From: Ipomoea triloba
Lineage: Eukaryota; Streptophyta; Magnoliopsida; Solanales; Convolvulaceae
Assembly: GCF_003576645.1 (NCBI RefSeq)
Contig: NC_044917.1
Coordinates: forward strand, 7,736,503-7,800,502
Length of the DNA stretch: 64,000 bases
Direction: 5' to 3'
Every line of letters begins with the position of its first letter. Positions within the stretch are counted from its first letter, which is position 1. The notes under the pieces are model-generated. The model was given only the letters and a program-made list of their open reading frames with translations, did no database searches and was not told the DNA's origin. Of this stretch, positions 22,900-38,500 are shown in pieces. The position numbers and the translations under genes are program-made.

Positions 22900-24600
22900 G
22901 GTGCTGAAAACTCCTATCTGAATAATAGTTACATTTTGTTGTTCTAGTGATTTGGAAAAAGTTGTGTTGTTTACCTATTGGACTGTGTGTTTGTGTTATG
23001 GGATATTATTCTCTTCTATTTGCAAGTAATTATGATACCTACCATCTTGTCGTTGGAGAAAGATTGGTTGTCGATTAACTTTGTTTTTGGTTTTCTGTAA
23101 CTGATTGCTAAAAATCTAAAATAGATTTTCGCATGGAAATTATGGTATAAAAATGTGTACAGACTACAGGGGCAGAGTCTAATCACAAATCACAACTGTG
23201 AACCAGCCAACTAGGACATAGATACCTTTAATATATACGTTGTGTCTAAATTTACCTATTATGTTTAATTATTATTTATTAGTTAATTTTTTTTACTTAC
23301 AGGGTATTTTTATTTTTTAAAATTTAATTTTGTGTTTAATATAACTTTTGATAAGTTTTTTTTTTTTTAATATATAATTTTTTATAATAATATTAAACTT
23401 AATATTATAAAAATTGAATTGTAAATAATTTCAGTGAAACCCAATTATATATATGATAGATTGAAAGGTTCATATGCAATTTTTATACCATGGACAAGGG
23501 TTTACATTATACTATGGATCTTGGTGTATATGTAATTATGTATGTGTCTTGTGTTGTAATTTTTTTGTCTAAATTTTGTACTTTAAAAAAGTTAAAGTAA
23601 TCGATATAAGATCCACAACAACGTTGTGTGGATCTAGTCCATGATATAAATTGTAGTTCATGTGAGAACAAAAATCATTAACAATTGAGGATTTTATAAT
23701 GATAATTAGTATTACTCTATTTGTGTGAACGTTATTATAAAATTTGTATAAACAATTGTATTCGGATAATCCTTGTTCATAGTTGTATCATATCATCAAA
23801 TAAAACCCAGCATCCATAAGTTGGTTTTATGGTGGCAAGAATGTTAATGAATAGTGATTACCTTGGACGGTTCTGATTCAAAATAATTCAAATTTAACCT
23901 TACAGGATACAATTGACAATTCCAATCAAGGCAGATATTTTGTTTGAAAGAAATGCCAATTAAGTTGAAAGCGACAAAATATGATGAATGCTTTTCCTTC
24001 CCATCACACTTTTCAGCCTAGCCTGCTAAGGTGACAAAAACAAGATATTGATGCTCTTTCCATCACGAGATTGATTGGTACACCAAAAAGTGAACCCTGC
24101 ATGCCCGTTAAAGTCATTAATAGGGAAGTTTTTGTGAAAACTATAAAATAGGATTACCATTTTCTGTGTAGGCAAAAGAAACAATAATCACAATTGCAGT
24201 TTTCTCTCTCTACCAACAACCATACCTATACACGCATAATACATGACTAATTAATTAGCTATCATTCTTTCATTTTTTTTTAAGAATTCATTCTTCCCGG
24301 GTTTATTTTTCCTGAACATTATTTCTTCCATACTACAATAATATTATATATTTTTTAAACTATTCCATTCTGTAGGTTTTTTTTATTATAAAGAATTCAT
24401 TCTTCTAGTTTAAACATCAACTTTATTTATAACACTCAATATAATTAAAATATTAATACTAAATAATAAATTAAAAATAGATTTCAAAAACTAAAACAAT
24501 ATCATTCTTTCTTATTTTGTCCAAAAATTCCTGCCTTGACTCCTTGAGAATATACCCTGCCCTCGGTAGAACCGGACAAAGTCACCACGTTCATGATTCA
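22900..24600. other. eIF1 3' flank and THI1 upstream region
   Basis: AT-rich with no gene. A fragment near 23487-23530 (ccatggacaagggtttac, ggatcttggtg) resembles the MITE-like family seen at 19556-19925 and 58300-58560. Confidence 0.55.
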
Positions 24601-24701
24601 CCATTTTAGGCCCTTCAATTTCTATCCTCTCCTTGCCACGTGTCCTTGCTGACCATATATCCATCAGATATTTTCTCAATCACCTCACCTTCATCTCCTT
24701 C

Positions 24702-24709
24702 TTTAAATA
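24702..24709 (+). promoter_or_regulatory. TATA-like box of THI1
   Basis: tttaaata, about 50 bp upstream of the start codon, is followed by a CT-rich leader (ctctactctctactc). The spacing allows a short 5' leader. Confidence 0.45.
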
Positions 24710-24758
24710 CACTCTACTCTCTACTCAATCTCCAACCATTCTCTCAAGTTTTCATTTC

Positions 24759-26295
<1,537 letters not shown>

Positions 26296-27338
26296 TTCAT
26301 TAGAAGAGACAGAGGAGCTTAGCTGAGACCTGAGAGGCCATAAATTCAAGCAGATCGAGTGGTATTAAGTATTTTGCTAGCTAGATTTCGAGATGGGTAT
26401 GTATGTTGGTCTGCGTAATCAAATGAAGGACATCCATGAATAATATATCCTTAATTTTAAACTTTGCTTGCTTATCACATCACAATGTACTCTATAATGT
26501 ACTTGTGCTCATCGTACCTACTTTCTGTCGGAGACCAACCCAGAGATCGACCCTAACCCAGAGATCAACCAAACAAATAACTTAATAACACAAATAACTA
26601 CACATAATATAATATAATAGCTACAAATAATTACACATAATATAATAGCTATAACCTGTCAACTGCAGATACAGAATATATTAACTACAAATACAGAATA
26701 TATTAACTACAAATACAAGATCTGAATCTAAAAATTATTTTTTGACCAGTTTCTACAATGTAAGTAGGCCATAATCCATGATATAATTTGTCTAAGGCCT
26801 CACTTTCTCCAAGTGACCCTTCCACTTGGGCTTCGTTTGTTGGGCCATGCCTAATATGTCCATTAGTGAGGATTGCTGTAATGAATTATGCTATTTTGGA
26901 GTTATCAATATCAAACCTGTTTTCTTCTCCTGATTTCACCAATTTCTTCATTGTTATTGAACCTAAGCTCAATTTTCCTACTTATCTTTCCCAAACTCAG
27001 GCCTTTTACAGTTGAATTGTGCATATGTGGGGTATTGGGAGTTAAACATAGCGTTTCAATATATGTACGTTTGGAGGGTCTTTGCATTACAACATAAAAC
27101 AGGTATGTAGAGTTTACTCACACTACGTGTGTGTGTGTGTGTGTTATGATTCATCATCTGAAATACAACAATACAATAGTTGATGCAAATACATTGTAAG
27201 AACTTAATCCATAATATTAAAAAGAAAAAACAAAAAACAAAAAACCAAGCTTTTGCTATGTACCATTTCTAAAGATTTCCAGTATTAGGTTCATGTTTCT
27301 GTGTTTATTTCACAATCAGAATTCCTTCCACATCTCAT
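26296..27338. other. intergenic between convergent THI1 and TBC genes
   Basis: Holds the 3' ends of both genes, a repeat-rich patch at 26590-26720 (a 22-bp unit with aactacaaatacagaatata) and a (GT)n tract near 27127-27143. No further gene is seen. Confidence 0.6.
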
Positions 27339-30300
27339 CTACTTCACCTTTTTAAGGTATTTCTTGTGAATTTTGAGCGCGCCATTGCATGCTTTTTTCG
27401 CGTCTAGGTTGCCCGTTGTGTCATTTAGTATCTGCAAAATGATAACGGAATATGAATCCCGTGTTAGGATCAATTCACATACAGGAAAAAGACTACAATG
27501 GACAATATATACCAACTGCAGGAATGACATGAGAGTGTTATGTAGTAAACGTTTACTGCGTTTAATGTGAGACGAGACAACACGAAGCTAACCTTAACAA
27601 CGTCGTCCAGTCCCCGAGCCTCTGCCAACAGCTTGGGGCTTTTTTCTTTGAGGACACTGGCAACAAGGAAAACCGAGAGTGGGAGGGGAGCCACTGAATT
27701 ATTTTTTCCTGCATTTTTCATGTATGCTCTCTCGTATTTCCCATACTCGCTTTTTGTCTTCGTTTTCCCTTTTGATCCTTCAGATTTTTCGTTAGATGAT
27801 TCAGGATCTTCATACAGCAAGAACAGCGTTGGATCGTACTCTAGCGCCCACATCATCTGTTCAAAATCGACCAAGCAAAGAATGAATGAATGAAAATCAC
27901 ATGATCTTCATAAAGGGCAGATTTCCATTACTAATGGGATTGGAAAAGAGATTCAATCTTACCTCCCATAGAAACAATGAATCGCCAAAAGAAAATTCAC
28001 GACGGAACAAAACCATAAGCATTCTAAAGGCAAACAGATAATCACCTCCACCTAAGGTCTCTGCACGCAAAAATTAGGAAGTGATTTACTTTCTCGCCTC
28101 TACGCAATAAGAAAATTTTAAGAACTATAAAGAAAAAAGCATGAAAAGATTTAGAGAAATGCATACCTAAGTGCTTATGGAGTTTAGGATCAATAACTTG
28201 GGTAACTGTGGCCAGATTACTAAGCTGCATTTCTACTCCGACAGAACTTTCAGTGCATTTGAAATTTCCTCGCTTCAAAATTCCCAACAACCGCATAAGC
28301 AACTAAAGTGTTTTTCTAATAACAAGAACGACCATATAGAACATCCAATAGGATCGATAGCTATTCTCGTGACTAAATAAATAAGAACATAATAGTACAT
28401 GGGAAAACTCATTGGAGTTAAACCGTTTGTCAAAGAATGTAAAATGCATGTACTTATACCTACCAGTCTACGCATCAAGTGTTGGAAGCACCAAAACGCA
28501 TCCCCTTCATCTTCAAGAAGAATTATCATGGGGGAGCAAAGGTCGCTCATACCTGCTCACCATATTTAAGGTCAAACTTAGCAGCAACAATAACATATAT
28601 ATATATACATGCGAATTAAAATATGTGTAGAAATGAATACTAAGTTGATGGGTAGAATTTTATCCACTAACTATATGTTTAGTAACTGAGATACAAGCAG
28701 TTTAAACTAATACACATCATGTTATTTAGCTAGACTCTTCTCGTTGAGAATATGCATAGAGTATATGATCTTTAAAACAACTAGAAATTGCAAAAACTAT
28801 AAAAGACACTGACCCTGTTTGGTAAAATGGTTGTTAGCTGATTGGATTAGAGGGTATGATTACTTGATAACATTAGCTTATTGTAAAAAAATGTTTGGTA
28901 AATTAGCTGCAAGCTTATAGCTGTTTGATATAATTTCTTTTCTCAAAAAGCTAATTGAAAAAGTTGCTTTGAGCAACATTTTGAATTTTAGCATTTTGGA
29001 GTTACAAAAAGTTGATTAACCAAACACTTATATTGATTTTTTAACTAAGTCAAACAACTAATAGTAGTCAAATAAGCCAAAATGGGCTAATAGGCTAACT
29101 ATTTTACCAAACAGGGTCACTCTCCTGTAAGGAAAAGAGTCCTATCTCAGTGCTCACAAAATTGAATAGGGTATGTGCAATAACACTCTTTGGAACAATA
29201 ATTAAGGGGCAAAGGTGAAGCAAAATATTGCAAGAGTTGGTAGACACACCTTGACAGTAGCCAATATCTTTGTCAAACCAGGCATAAACGGCTAGAATAT
29301 CCCAAAGTTTTGCAAGATTCTCTTGTTTCTCATAGAATATTAGTGTCCTATCCGTCCGGAAAACATCAAGACCTATCATAGATATTAATCCGACAATGAA
29401 ATGTTACAAGACATAACCAAAGACACCATCAATTAAGGAAAGAAAAGAAATAAGCTGTAAGAATAATTTCATAACTAGTATATTGATGATTCTTGAATTG
29501 CAAATCAAATAAATAGTTAAAATGAAATGGGCAGAAGAGTGGGAGGAGAACAGAACCTAGATAAATACTTTGTGAAATTAATGAGTAGAAAGGGGAAGAC
29601 AAAACAAGAAATCATATTATATTTGCAGAAAAACAACCTATCTGATGCAACGTGAGTTTCCACTGAACTATTCTTTGATCTGTTTCCTTCACCAAGTCTG
29701 GGTCATTCAAAGAACCTGAATTGCAAGGTTAAAAGCATTAGCATCAAATCACTGCAAGTGCCAAAGACCTTCTGGTCGAGAGGGATAAGCTTGTGACTCA
29801 ATATAGGTGGTCACCGGTTCCATCTCCAACCCTTTCAGATATATTTTTTAAAAAGTTACAAATCAAATCACTGAAAGTGGGTGGGTTCGAGCCTCAGTGG
29901 AGGAAATGCTGACTCTTTGTGCTTCAGTAGGTTGAGAAAGTAGTTATGAACAGATATTACATTGTAACAGAGTTAGTAGTACTCAAAAAAAAAAAAAAAA
30001 AAAAAAANAAAAAAAAAAAAAAAAAAAAAAACCACTGAAAGTGCACGCACATCCAGAAAATATCGACTACAAGCTATACACACATCAAAAGCAGAGCATG
30101 AAATCTCCACCCCTACCATTCTCGGTTGGCCTTTGGGCCCCATTTGCCTCTTGAAGCACTAAAGGATCTTGAGTAGGATAGCCATCCTCTGTGATTACAG
30201 GTGCAGTAATAAATCTGCCACTTCCAATCATGGAAAATATTTGGCGGCATTCTTCTTTCAATACCGCATACTGCTCCCTGGAAACAGACATAAGAAAATT

Positions 30301-32407
30301 GCACTAACTAACAAATTACTACAATGGTAACAGATTTGAAACTTGTGAAATCTTTTAACATTGCAACCAAGAATTCCACTATGTTAGAAGACTTTAGCAT
30401 CTGGTTTTACATTCGAGATCCTTCCATCCATTCAATGCCAGAAAATAGCAACACAAGAACAAATCATGTTCAATATCCCATGATAAAAGGCTCAATACAC
30501 ACACACACAATTAAGGTTGAAGCATCTATCTTTCTTTGCTAAAAGTGGAAGCTATTTATTCAACATTCCCCAAGAGAATTAGATCGACTGGAATTAAGAA
30601 TAGTCAAAAAGTCAAAATCCCTTAGTATGGTAAACAGTAAATAATTCCCTCCATGGCAAAATTGTAAGGAAGACAGTGTACCTCCGACGTTGTCTTATCT
30701 GATCTCGTTCTCCAAAAGTGCTTTTTGGATCATAACAACCCAGTAAAAATTCCCAAACTTCGCCTCTAATTGAGGGATGTATACCCTATGTAGTCACAAA
30801 TATTGCTAGTCAATATAATGCTAACTTGATGTACTCTAGAAGAATTATTAAAATCAAACAAAATGTATTTACCAATATTTTTTCCTGAATAAATCTGAAA
30901 CAATTTCCTAACCATGATCTAAAACTCACCCCACGATAAATTCTTCTAAGTATTTTGCCAATATTGAGATAACCTTCTGGAGTAAATGCAGCTTCCCATC
31001 TCCTTGAACTTAGGGTTTTCCCAGCCTGAACAAGAAGATATAGATAGCTTCAGTAGAGCAATGTAGAATAATAAACAAAGCCAGTGAGAAAAGATATATG
31101 CAATAACGAAAGCTTATAAACTACCACAACGGGATTCAGATGATTTTCCAGACACACATCATCCAATATATATTATATTTATCAGAAAAAAGAGAACACC
31201 TTATTAATAATACCGTGAAATCATTCAACTAAGGATTCCCACAAATTGAAATCCAGGAAAACAAATGGAGTAATAAATAAAGTGAATATGAATACAAAGT
31301 ATCCTAATGTTTATTATCCTAGTAACAAAGTGAGGATACCGATAGATCCAATTCCAAAGATGGCATCTGCATAAATACATAGTTGCGATAATCTAAAAGA
31401 TAAAATTTATCCATTCAATAGAAAGGGTTCTAATATTTTAGGTTTCAAGCATGTGCATATTTTCATAATTTTGTTGAGTGTGCACTTCCTAGATTCTGGC
31501 ATTCCTCGACGTGGCTGGGCGCCGCCTAGCGCCTAGGCGTGATTTTTGCAACCATGGCTTTACCAAATTGTGAAATTTGATTCTCAATAAGGACACATCT
31601 ATTAATAACAAGTTACAAATAGACCAGTCAATGAACTCTCCTTCACAGAGAGAAAGACCCTAACTTCTAAAATCATTGTCCAATCAGTGTTTCATCATGC
31701 TCACTTTACTTCTGTTTTTAGTAAATAATTCCCTTTCTCCCTAAATTAAGCTAAGTCCGAAGTGGTAGCCACACTGCACAAGTATACAAGGAATCAACTT
31801 CGCTTTCTTTTTTGCAAAATTAGCTTAAAGTTCACAGCAGCGTGCAAAAGAAAATAAATTACGAACAATTTGCCCTACATCATCAAATACTCATACACTG
31901 ATTTGCTAAGTTAATTGCATTTCCATGTCTGCTAGGACATAAAAATACCGAATACGGTCCACATTACTAATATTCAAAAGATTGGCATAGCTAACTAAGC
32001 TAAGACATGTATGTCCATGACATTTTCAACAAGAGCACAGATATATCAACATATCCAGGTCAAACTATAACTCAACACAAAATTTAACACCTTACTAACC
32101 AAAGCAAAAAAGTTCATGATAGACAAAAATGAAACTAATTGTCCCCTAAAACCAGAAAAGTTCCCATATGATGCAATTGTTACAGACCAAACACTTTTTC
32201 AGATTATGTGAACTCTGAACTTGTGAAGGCATGATCTATAAACCTCAATTGTTTTCATAGAAGTTCTTCAATCTCAGTTCTTTGGAATCTCAACGCGAGA
32301 AAAAGGAAAATGCAAACCTTGACTCTAAACTTGGTTTTGGGGACATCCGTGCATTGAGGCCGGACCTCGTAGAATGAATCACCAGAATCTCCAAGGTCCT
32401 TCCACAT
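27339..32407 (-). CDS. TBC-domain Rab GTPase-activating protein
   Basis: Speeds GTP hydrolysis by Rab/Ypt GTPases in membrane traffic. Exons in order of reading: 32407-32318, 31025-30930, 30785-30682, 30277-30117, 29715-29638, 29372-29250, 28552-28464, 28272-28167, 28060-27963, 27856-27593, 27431-27339, giving 433 residues. It begins MWKDLGDSGDSFYEVRPQC. The TBC domain starts with RGGIHPSIRGEVWEFLLGCYDP (about residue 60). Both catalytic fingers are present: IGLDVFR (IxxDxxR, Arg182) and GYCQG (YxQ, Gln217). Later motifs are MSDLCSPMIILLEDEGDAFW, LHKHLETLGGGDYLFAFRML and LFLWEMMWA. A Lys/Ser-rich insert and basic tail (IHKKYLKKVK) end the protein. All introns are GT-AG. Intron insertions include a MITE (28811-29118) and SINEs (29768-30037). 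Confidence 0.95.
28811..29118. mobile_element. MITE in TBC-gene intron
   Basis: Perfect 18-bp terminal inverted repeats (gaccctgtttggtaaaat and its complement) bound a 308-bp element. A direct 3-bp ACT on each side is the only possible target duplication. The internal sequence is rich in agcttat/ataagct motifs and resembles the larger element at 52281-52908. Confidence 0.82.
29768..30037 (+). mobile_element. two SINE-like fragments with long poly-A, containing one N
   Basis: A head-like piece (ctggtcgagagggataagc ... ggttccatctcc) at 29768-29850 is followed by a second SINE from about 29878. That one carries a good RNA polymerase III box B (ggttcgagcctc) and the shared 3' part ending gagttagtagtactc, then about 47 A with a single N at 30008. 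It lies in a TBC-gene intron, opposite to the gene. Confidence 0.7.
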
Positions 32408-33240
32408 TACTGAAAGTATCTACAAGAACAATCCACAAAGAATCCAATCCCAGCACAGCTCCTGAGCCCAGATCAGAAGAAGAATCAAGAATGGTGGGCC
32501 CAGATCACCGCGCCTCTTCGTTGGCAGTTCAGCAGGCTTCTTGACAGAGATTCAAGAGACCCTTTCAAAGCAAAGAGAATATTGAATAAAAAAAAGAAAG
32601 AAAAAAAAGATCTTTTTTTTCCTTACAATTTTTACTTTTCGTAATGGTGAAAGAGTGAATGGTAGCTTAATAAAGATGTTGGTAGTTATGGGCAGCGGCG
32701 GCGGTGCGGTGTTAGTAGGTGGCGAAGGTGGCGGGTTTTGTTTGCCAATCTGTATTGGAACAAATCCAACACAAAACCATTAACTGTCGCCACAGTCAAC
32801 GACCACCATCTTTTCGCGGGTAAGAGACTCAATAAACTTTGGATGACGCGCTAATGGTTAAGCGTATCCGAGGCGCAGTTAGTCTGGTCAATGTCAACTT
32901 AATTTGCTGACACAGTCCAGGGTCGTTTGAAGGGGTTGAGGGGAGAAAAGCAGATTTTTTTTTTTGAGAAAAGCAGATAACTTCACTCGTTCAACCTCTT
33001 CCACTCATACATCATTGTTAAGAAAAATGCTATTGATAGAGTAAATTAGATGAGAATAGAGATTTAGAATTATAGCATGAGATTAGAGATTAGATTATTT
33101 GAAGTTTAAGGAAATATAATATTTCAGAAATCTTGTAAAAATAATTCAAGGTCAATTGGTCAATTTAGTGTGAACTGGAATAATTTGATGAATTGAATGA
33201 AGGTGTGGAGAAGATATCTTTCAGTTAGGTAGATAAGGTC
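32408..33240. other. TBC-gene 5' flank
   Basis: Contains the 5' leader and promoter of the minus-strand TBC gene. A purine/T tract lies near 32588-32625. The segment 32848-32890 (gcgctaatggttaagcg) has a tRNA/SINE-like look but is not a complete gene. Confidence 0.45.
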
Positions 33241-33640
33241 TATTTATATTTAAGGTCCAAGTAGAAGAGGATTTATACTTAAGGTCCAAGTAGAAGAGGT
33301 ATATTTATACTTGAGGTCCAGCTTGATGGAGTACTGATGTTCCCACCTGATCGGTTAGGAACGTCTAAGAGGATCAAGCACTTGGGTAGTCTGGCAGGTG
33401 TAGGGCTCTTCCACCATATCCAAAAGGTCTAAACAACCTGATCGGTTAGGAACGTCTAAGAGGATCAAGCACTTGGGTAGTCTGACAGGTGTAGGGCTCT
33501 TCCACCTAGTTAGTATTGTGAAGTTATCGGAGTCATGGTGCCTATTCCATAGGGTTTGGTGTTTTTTTTTAATACTACTAACTCTGAAGCACAATGAGAC
33601 CTAGTTAGTATTGTGAAGTTATCGGACTCAAGCACAACGA
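33240..33640. repeat. mosaic of short direct duplications
   Basis: aaggtccaagtagaagagg occurs at 33252 and 33281 (29-bp step). A segment of about 75 bp starting cctgatcggttaggaacg occurs at 33346 and 33437 (91-bp step). cctagttagtattgtgaag occurs at 33505 and 33600 (95-bp step). Confidence 0.85.
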
Positions 33641-33722
33641 GATGAGGCTCAAACCCACTCCCATCATCCATGTGGGAGTGTTAACGGGGACACCGGATGC
33701 CACTTGACCACAAGGTCTTTGG
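33560..33722 (-). mobile_element. rearranged SINE copy
   Basis: Read on the minus strand it has the SINE head (aaagaccttgtggtcaagtg, a good box A), tgggagtgggtttgagcctc and the tail ...gttagtagtatt before poly-A. The middle is disrupted by the cctagttagtattgtgaag duplication. Confidence 0.65.
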
Positions 33723-35551
33723 CATTGGGTTTGGTGTTTATTGAATTATAATTTGGCTCCCATATAGCTCCATCATAAACCTATTACTTTCTATGATGCA
33801 AAAATTGTCAAGAAAGTAGATGAGATAGTTTTTTTTTTTTTTAAGAGTAAAGAAATGTCATTAACAAGCTTCAAAAAACAAAGTTTCAACAATAAAAGAG
33901 GAAGGGGAAGAGAGTCACTCCCTGTCATCAGACATAGAAAGGGATTCCCGAATTAACAGATGGGCAATCCTATTCGTTTATCGCTTAGCAAAAGAAATAA
34001 AGACATTAAACAAAGTTGATAAAGTATCTTTAACATCTAATAATATTAAATCAAACTGAGAAACTTGATTGGACTCCTGCAAGCCATAGATTAGTGAAAA
34101 CAATCAGTCTCCACTTAAGCCCCTTTCACTAATGGTCATTCAATTAGAGATTGCATTCTGGTTTTTAGTGGTGTTTGCATCATTTTTGCTGATGTGAAAA
34201 TTCATGTAGATCTCGTTTTGCTGACATGGAATCCAGATAACTAGTCTTAGGTAATCTCATTTTGGTCAGTTGATTACATATTGACTAGGTATCGTATATG
34301 CTTCCAAGAATTTTTTCTTTTAAAAAAAAATTGTTTCTTCCTAGTCTATGTATTTGTTGTTGTCATTTACCTAAACACTCTATGGTAGCTTCAATTAGGA
34401 GTACTTATTGTTCGATCGTGCAGCTTGGACAAATTTTAGTTTGAGAACTTATAGGAAGTGAGCTCAGTCACCTAGTAACTCGACCAGTTGGAACCACATG
34501 AACCAGTAGTTTGTAAACCTATAAGAGAAAATGTAAGATTATTTGAGATCCTAATGGAGTTCAAGAGCACTAACCAAGCAAGTGCTCTCTCATAGGCCAA
34601 AGTACTTGCGAAACACAAGCACATCAACCATTCAGGTAAAGACCACGTAAGGGAACTAAACACGAATATCCATCATTGTGAAGAATTATCGATCGAGCAC
34701 AAGATTATTGACCAATTATAAAATCTTAAATATTTATATCTTGTGATAAGTATATCTAATTATAATAACTGATACTAAAAATAATTCAACTCATGATTTT
34801 ATATATAAATGTGTTTTGAGAATTTAATTTAAACTTTTTAATTATATGCAATCCGCATAAATTTTGATACTATATTTTTTTTAAAATAATTGTATAAGTA
34901 TCTTTAAAAAAAATAATTGTATAAGTTAATTTTAAAATAATTTGTCCCAACTTATAAAAATCAAGTTATGTTAGATTTCTTTTATATTAAGATGATCATA
35001 ATTAAGAGATCTAAAGTGAAATAAAATGATTATTTTAATGTTTAATTTTTCAGTTGATTTTGGGTAAAAACACTTCACGTGATACATGTAATACCTTTAC
35101 TACAAATAATACATGTCTCATGTGAATACGTGATAGGCCTCACACAACCTTTTGTGTCAATGTTTCGCTCCATATAAATAATTTTCTCAGCCTTTATTGT
35201 CAGCAGCTGAGGCTAGGATGTCGAACAAATTTGTTAGTTTAGCTTCATTGTAAATAAAGTAAACAGGTAAAAAAAAAAAAAAAAAAAAAAAACTTTTTTT
35301 TAAACACATCAACAGTGTTTTTTTTTTTTTCTCTCTTCTCCTGTAAGTCCAACCAAAAACCCACTCTGCAAATATAATCTATCAACTCTCCCCTCTACCT
35401 AAGGAAAAAAGGGCCCTTTTGGGGATGCTTTAATTTGCAAGTCCAACCATGTGGAGTACTAGAAAATATTTTACAACTTTTATTGTAATTTGACAATGTA
35501 ATATGTTGAAACTAGAGTGAGTTGTCTGTATAGTTATGAACTCTGAGAACA
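33723..35551. other. intergenic between TBC and PDIL5-4 genes
   Basis: AT-rich with two homopolymer blocks (33830-33842, 35268-35292). No gene is recognised. The 3' flank of the PDIL5-4 gene lies near 35440-35551. Confidence 0.55.
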
Positions 35552-38500
35552 TTAAAAATTCTTTCCTAGCTCAACTTTTCGCATCAGTCTCATAGTATTG
35601 TGCAGAATTGAATCCAATATACCAGCTACCTGCAAACAGCAGGAGAAACAAAAGAGGCATCAGCAATACAGGGTCAACTAAATTGGTCTTATTCCGTAGG
35701 GTACAGATACCAATGCATTATGTAAAAATAAATAAGTACTCCGTAAATAAAAAGGTGTGTGAATGGTGTGCAACTGGAGCAGGGAGGGTGAAGAGAGAAA
35801 AACTAACCGTAAAAACACCCCCGATAATAGCGCAGACATTTGTAAGAAAGTGCGAGAAGGATTTTGCATTTTCTTTAATGATGACCTGATTGCAAAACAA
35901 AGACATTAACACCAATGGAAAACAGAGAGAATGGTTGGTAATAATTCCAACATGTATGCAGTTGGACTTTTGGAATACCTGCATTGCTGATGGCACAACA
36001 TGAAACTTTGCGACAGGTAGGTCAAAACTGTGAACCAGACTACTGTGAGCTGTGTACTCGTACTCCTCCACTAATTTATAGGATCTTGTCATAACCTCTG
36101 TTTTCACCACTTGAATGTAATGCTCAATCTGCAAGACAGTCGGGTTCAAGAAATATAGCAAGGCTTCGAGCTCCAGGTTTAATTAAAAATGAAATAAAAC
36201 AATAAAAGATGAAATGAAGTTAACAATAGCAACTCACTATCATCAGCCGCACCAAGCAAATAAAGAATTCCATTCCATTTATTTTATCGTCTAATATTTT
36301 AGAATCACATAAGAGGTTTTACCTATCCAACTATATCTCTTGTATCAGCTAAAAGGTATTCCAAATCAAAGTCAGCAGACACTAACTATTGCCATCAGTC
36401 CTTATTGTAGGTGTCAAGTTTACTAACTTCAATCCTCGTAAATAAATGGCATTTCCCTCCATCCAGGACAAATTGTCCACTTTGACCACACAGATTAGAA
36501 GAGTATATTTAATAAATTTTTTCAAAATTTTCTATATTAAATGTGATTCCGTATTTTATTACTTCAAATTCTTAAAGGGTATTTTAGGTAATAAAATTAT
36601 AAGTATTGTTGAATTTATTGAATAGGACTATTTTTGTTGGACATCCCAATATAGTAAGGATAGTTTTTAACAGAAAAAGGGAGTGCAATATTCAAGAAGC
36701 CACAAACTCAATGTCATTTCAGTCAAAAGTCTCAAGTTTGCTCATCATGCAAGTATTGTGGAGGAAAAATAACAGAAAGGGGCCCTGTTTACTTAACATA
36801 AAAATTGGGGCAAAGGAAAATGTTTTACAGAGAAAAATTTTTCCCTGTTTAAAAGTTTTTCCAGTTTATAGTATTGGAATAAAAAATAAAAATAAAACAT
36901 GTAAAATGTTTTATGCATTTTTTGATACATAAAGGCCTAAAGGCATAAAAGTGAGTTCTTCTGGAAAAACTGTATACATGCTTTTCAGGTCAGTGAACAA
37001 TGTAAAATTATAAATCATAAAATATTTTACATGTAAAATATTTTATGCAAGTTTAATTCAAAGTGAACTGGGCACAAAAGAATTCAGGGAAGAAACACTT
37101 ATCGAATGTAGATACAAAATCTAAAACTAGCAATTAGGAGATGCAACAGAAAAGTAGGAAGCTTACGGTAACATTTTCACTGGAATCCTTTGGATTAGTA
37201 ATGTATGTTTTGCCACTCAGCTTGTCATAGTTTTGACCAAGGTATGGTAGCAACCTCTTCACATCACTCATTTCCCTAGAACTTATCATCTTACCAAATG
37301 AAAAACGGGAAATTACATGCGACATGTTCATCTGAGAACCATCAAATGAATGAGCCCCTGAATGAGCTGAAATAACAAGATTGCCTGGAACCTGCAGAAA
37401 ATAAGACAGTGATTTTTATCTTTTTCAAAGCATTCCTAAACATCCAAAGAGACAGAAGATAATAGCCCCATATAACATCTACAAGACTAAAATATCCTGA
37501 AAAGCAATGCTGACCAACACAAACTATGAGCTTCCAAAGTGTCTGTTTGTCCCTCTACATTTCAACTGCATTTATACTAATTTTTCTTTGGGCAAAGAGA
37601 AGGGTGGTTGGTGGTGGAGTTGGGTACACTGTCATCCAAAGGGACTTGAAATCTGAGCCTTTGGATAAAATATAATTTCCAGAGTCCAGTATGTGTCATT
37701 TTTTGCCCCTTTAAAAGGTTAACTAAGATAAGAAATATCCATTTGTATTTTCATGACCATAGATGAATAACACACCTTCTTAACACGTACAAAACCTTCA
37801 ATTCTGCAGCCTCCAGTTGCTGGTGCGGGCCTCTTTGTACCATTTGCCAGTTTGTTAGACTTGCCATCAGAAGCAACCCTTTGAGACTCCAATGAAATAG
37901 GTGCAACCAGTTCTTCCATTGTCTGCAATAAGAAAGTATCAGGCATGTCTCTCCTATAATAGGCAATATGCATATTGCATGAGAAACACTCCAAGGGTGC
38001 ATCTGCTTCAAGTAATCACATTCTTAGGAATCTCACATTAACTAAGAATTTTGGGGGGGGGGGAATGAAATTCCAGGGAACATGACAAAAAATGAACTAC
38101 AAAACTATTCGCAGAAATCTCACATAAACTCCGGAAATATCAGATTCCAAGAAACCAAACAAGAGCATATAACATTTGCTTAGGTAATGTGAGATTTCTG
38201 AGCACATAACGTGAACCAAACACCCACTAAGGTTTCACAACATCTCCATCACTGTAGAAACACTTCAACAGTTCAATATGTAATGTGCCAAGCATTTGCA
38301 AGGGCAACATGCTGTCTTACATTTTAACTTCCACTCTCGCTTTCTCTTCAATCCCCACACACACCCACCCCGCCCTTAAAAAAAACAAAAAAAAACAAAA
38401 AAAACAAAAAACCCAAAAAAAAATAAAAATACAAAACAAACTATTAAGTATTGTTTCTTCATTCCAAATAATCTTTGTCAAATCAGATTCAAACTTTGCT

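Noticed and set aside
24633..24758. N-terminal extension of THI1
   Set aside because: The frame is open upstream but has no ATG; it covers the TATA-like box and leader. The transit peptide begins at MATMAST.
32848..32890. tRNA gene
   Set aside because: Only a box-A-like stretch is visible; no cloverleaf or box B at proper spacing.
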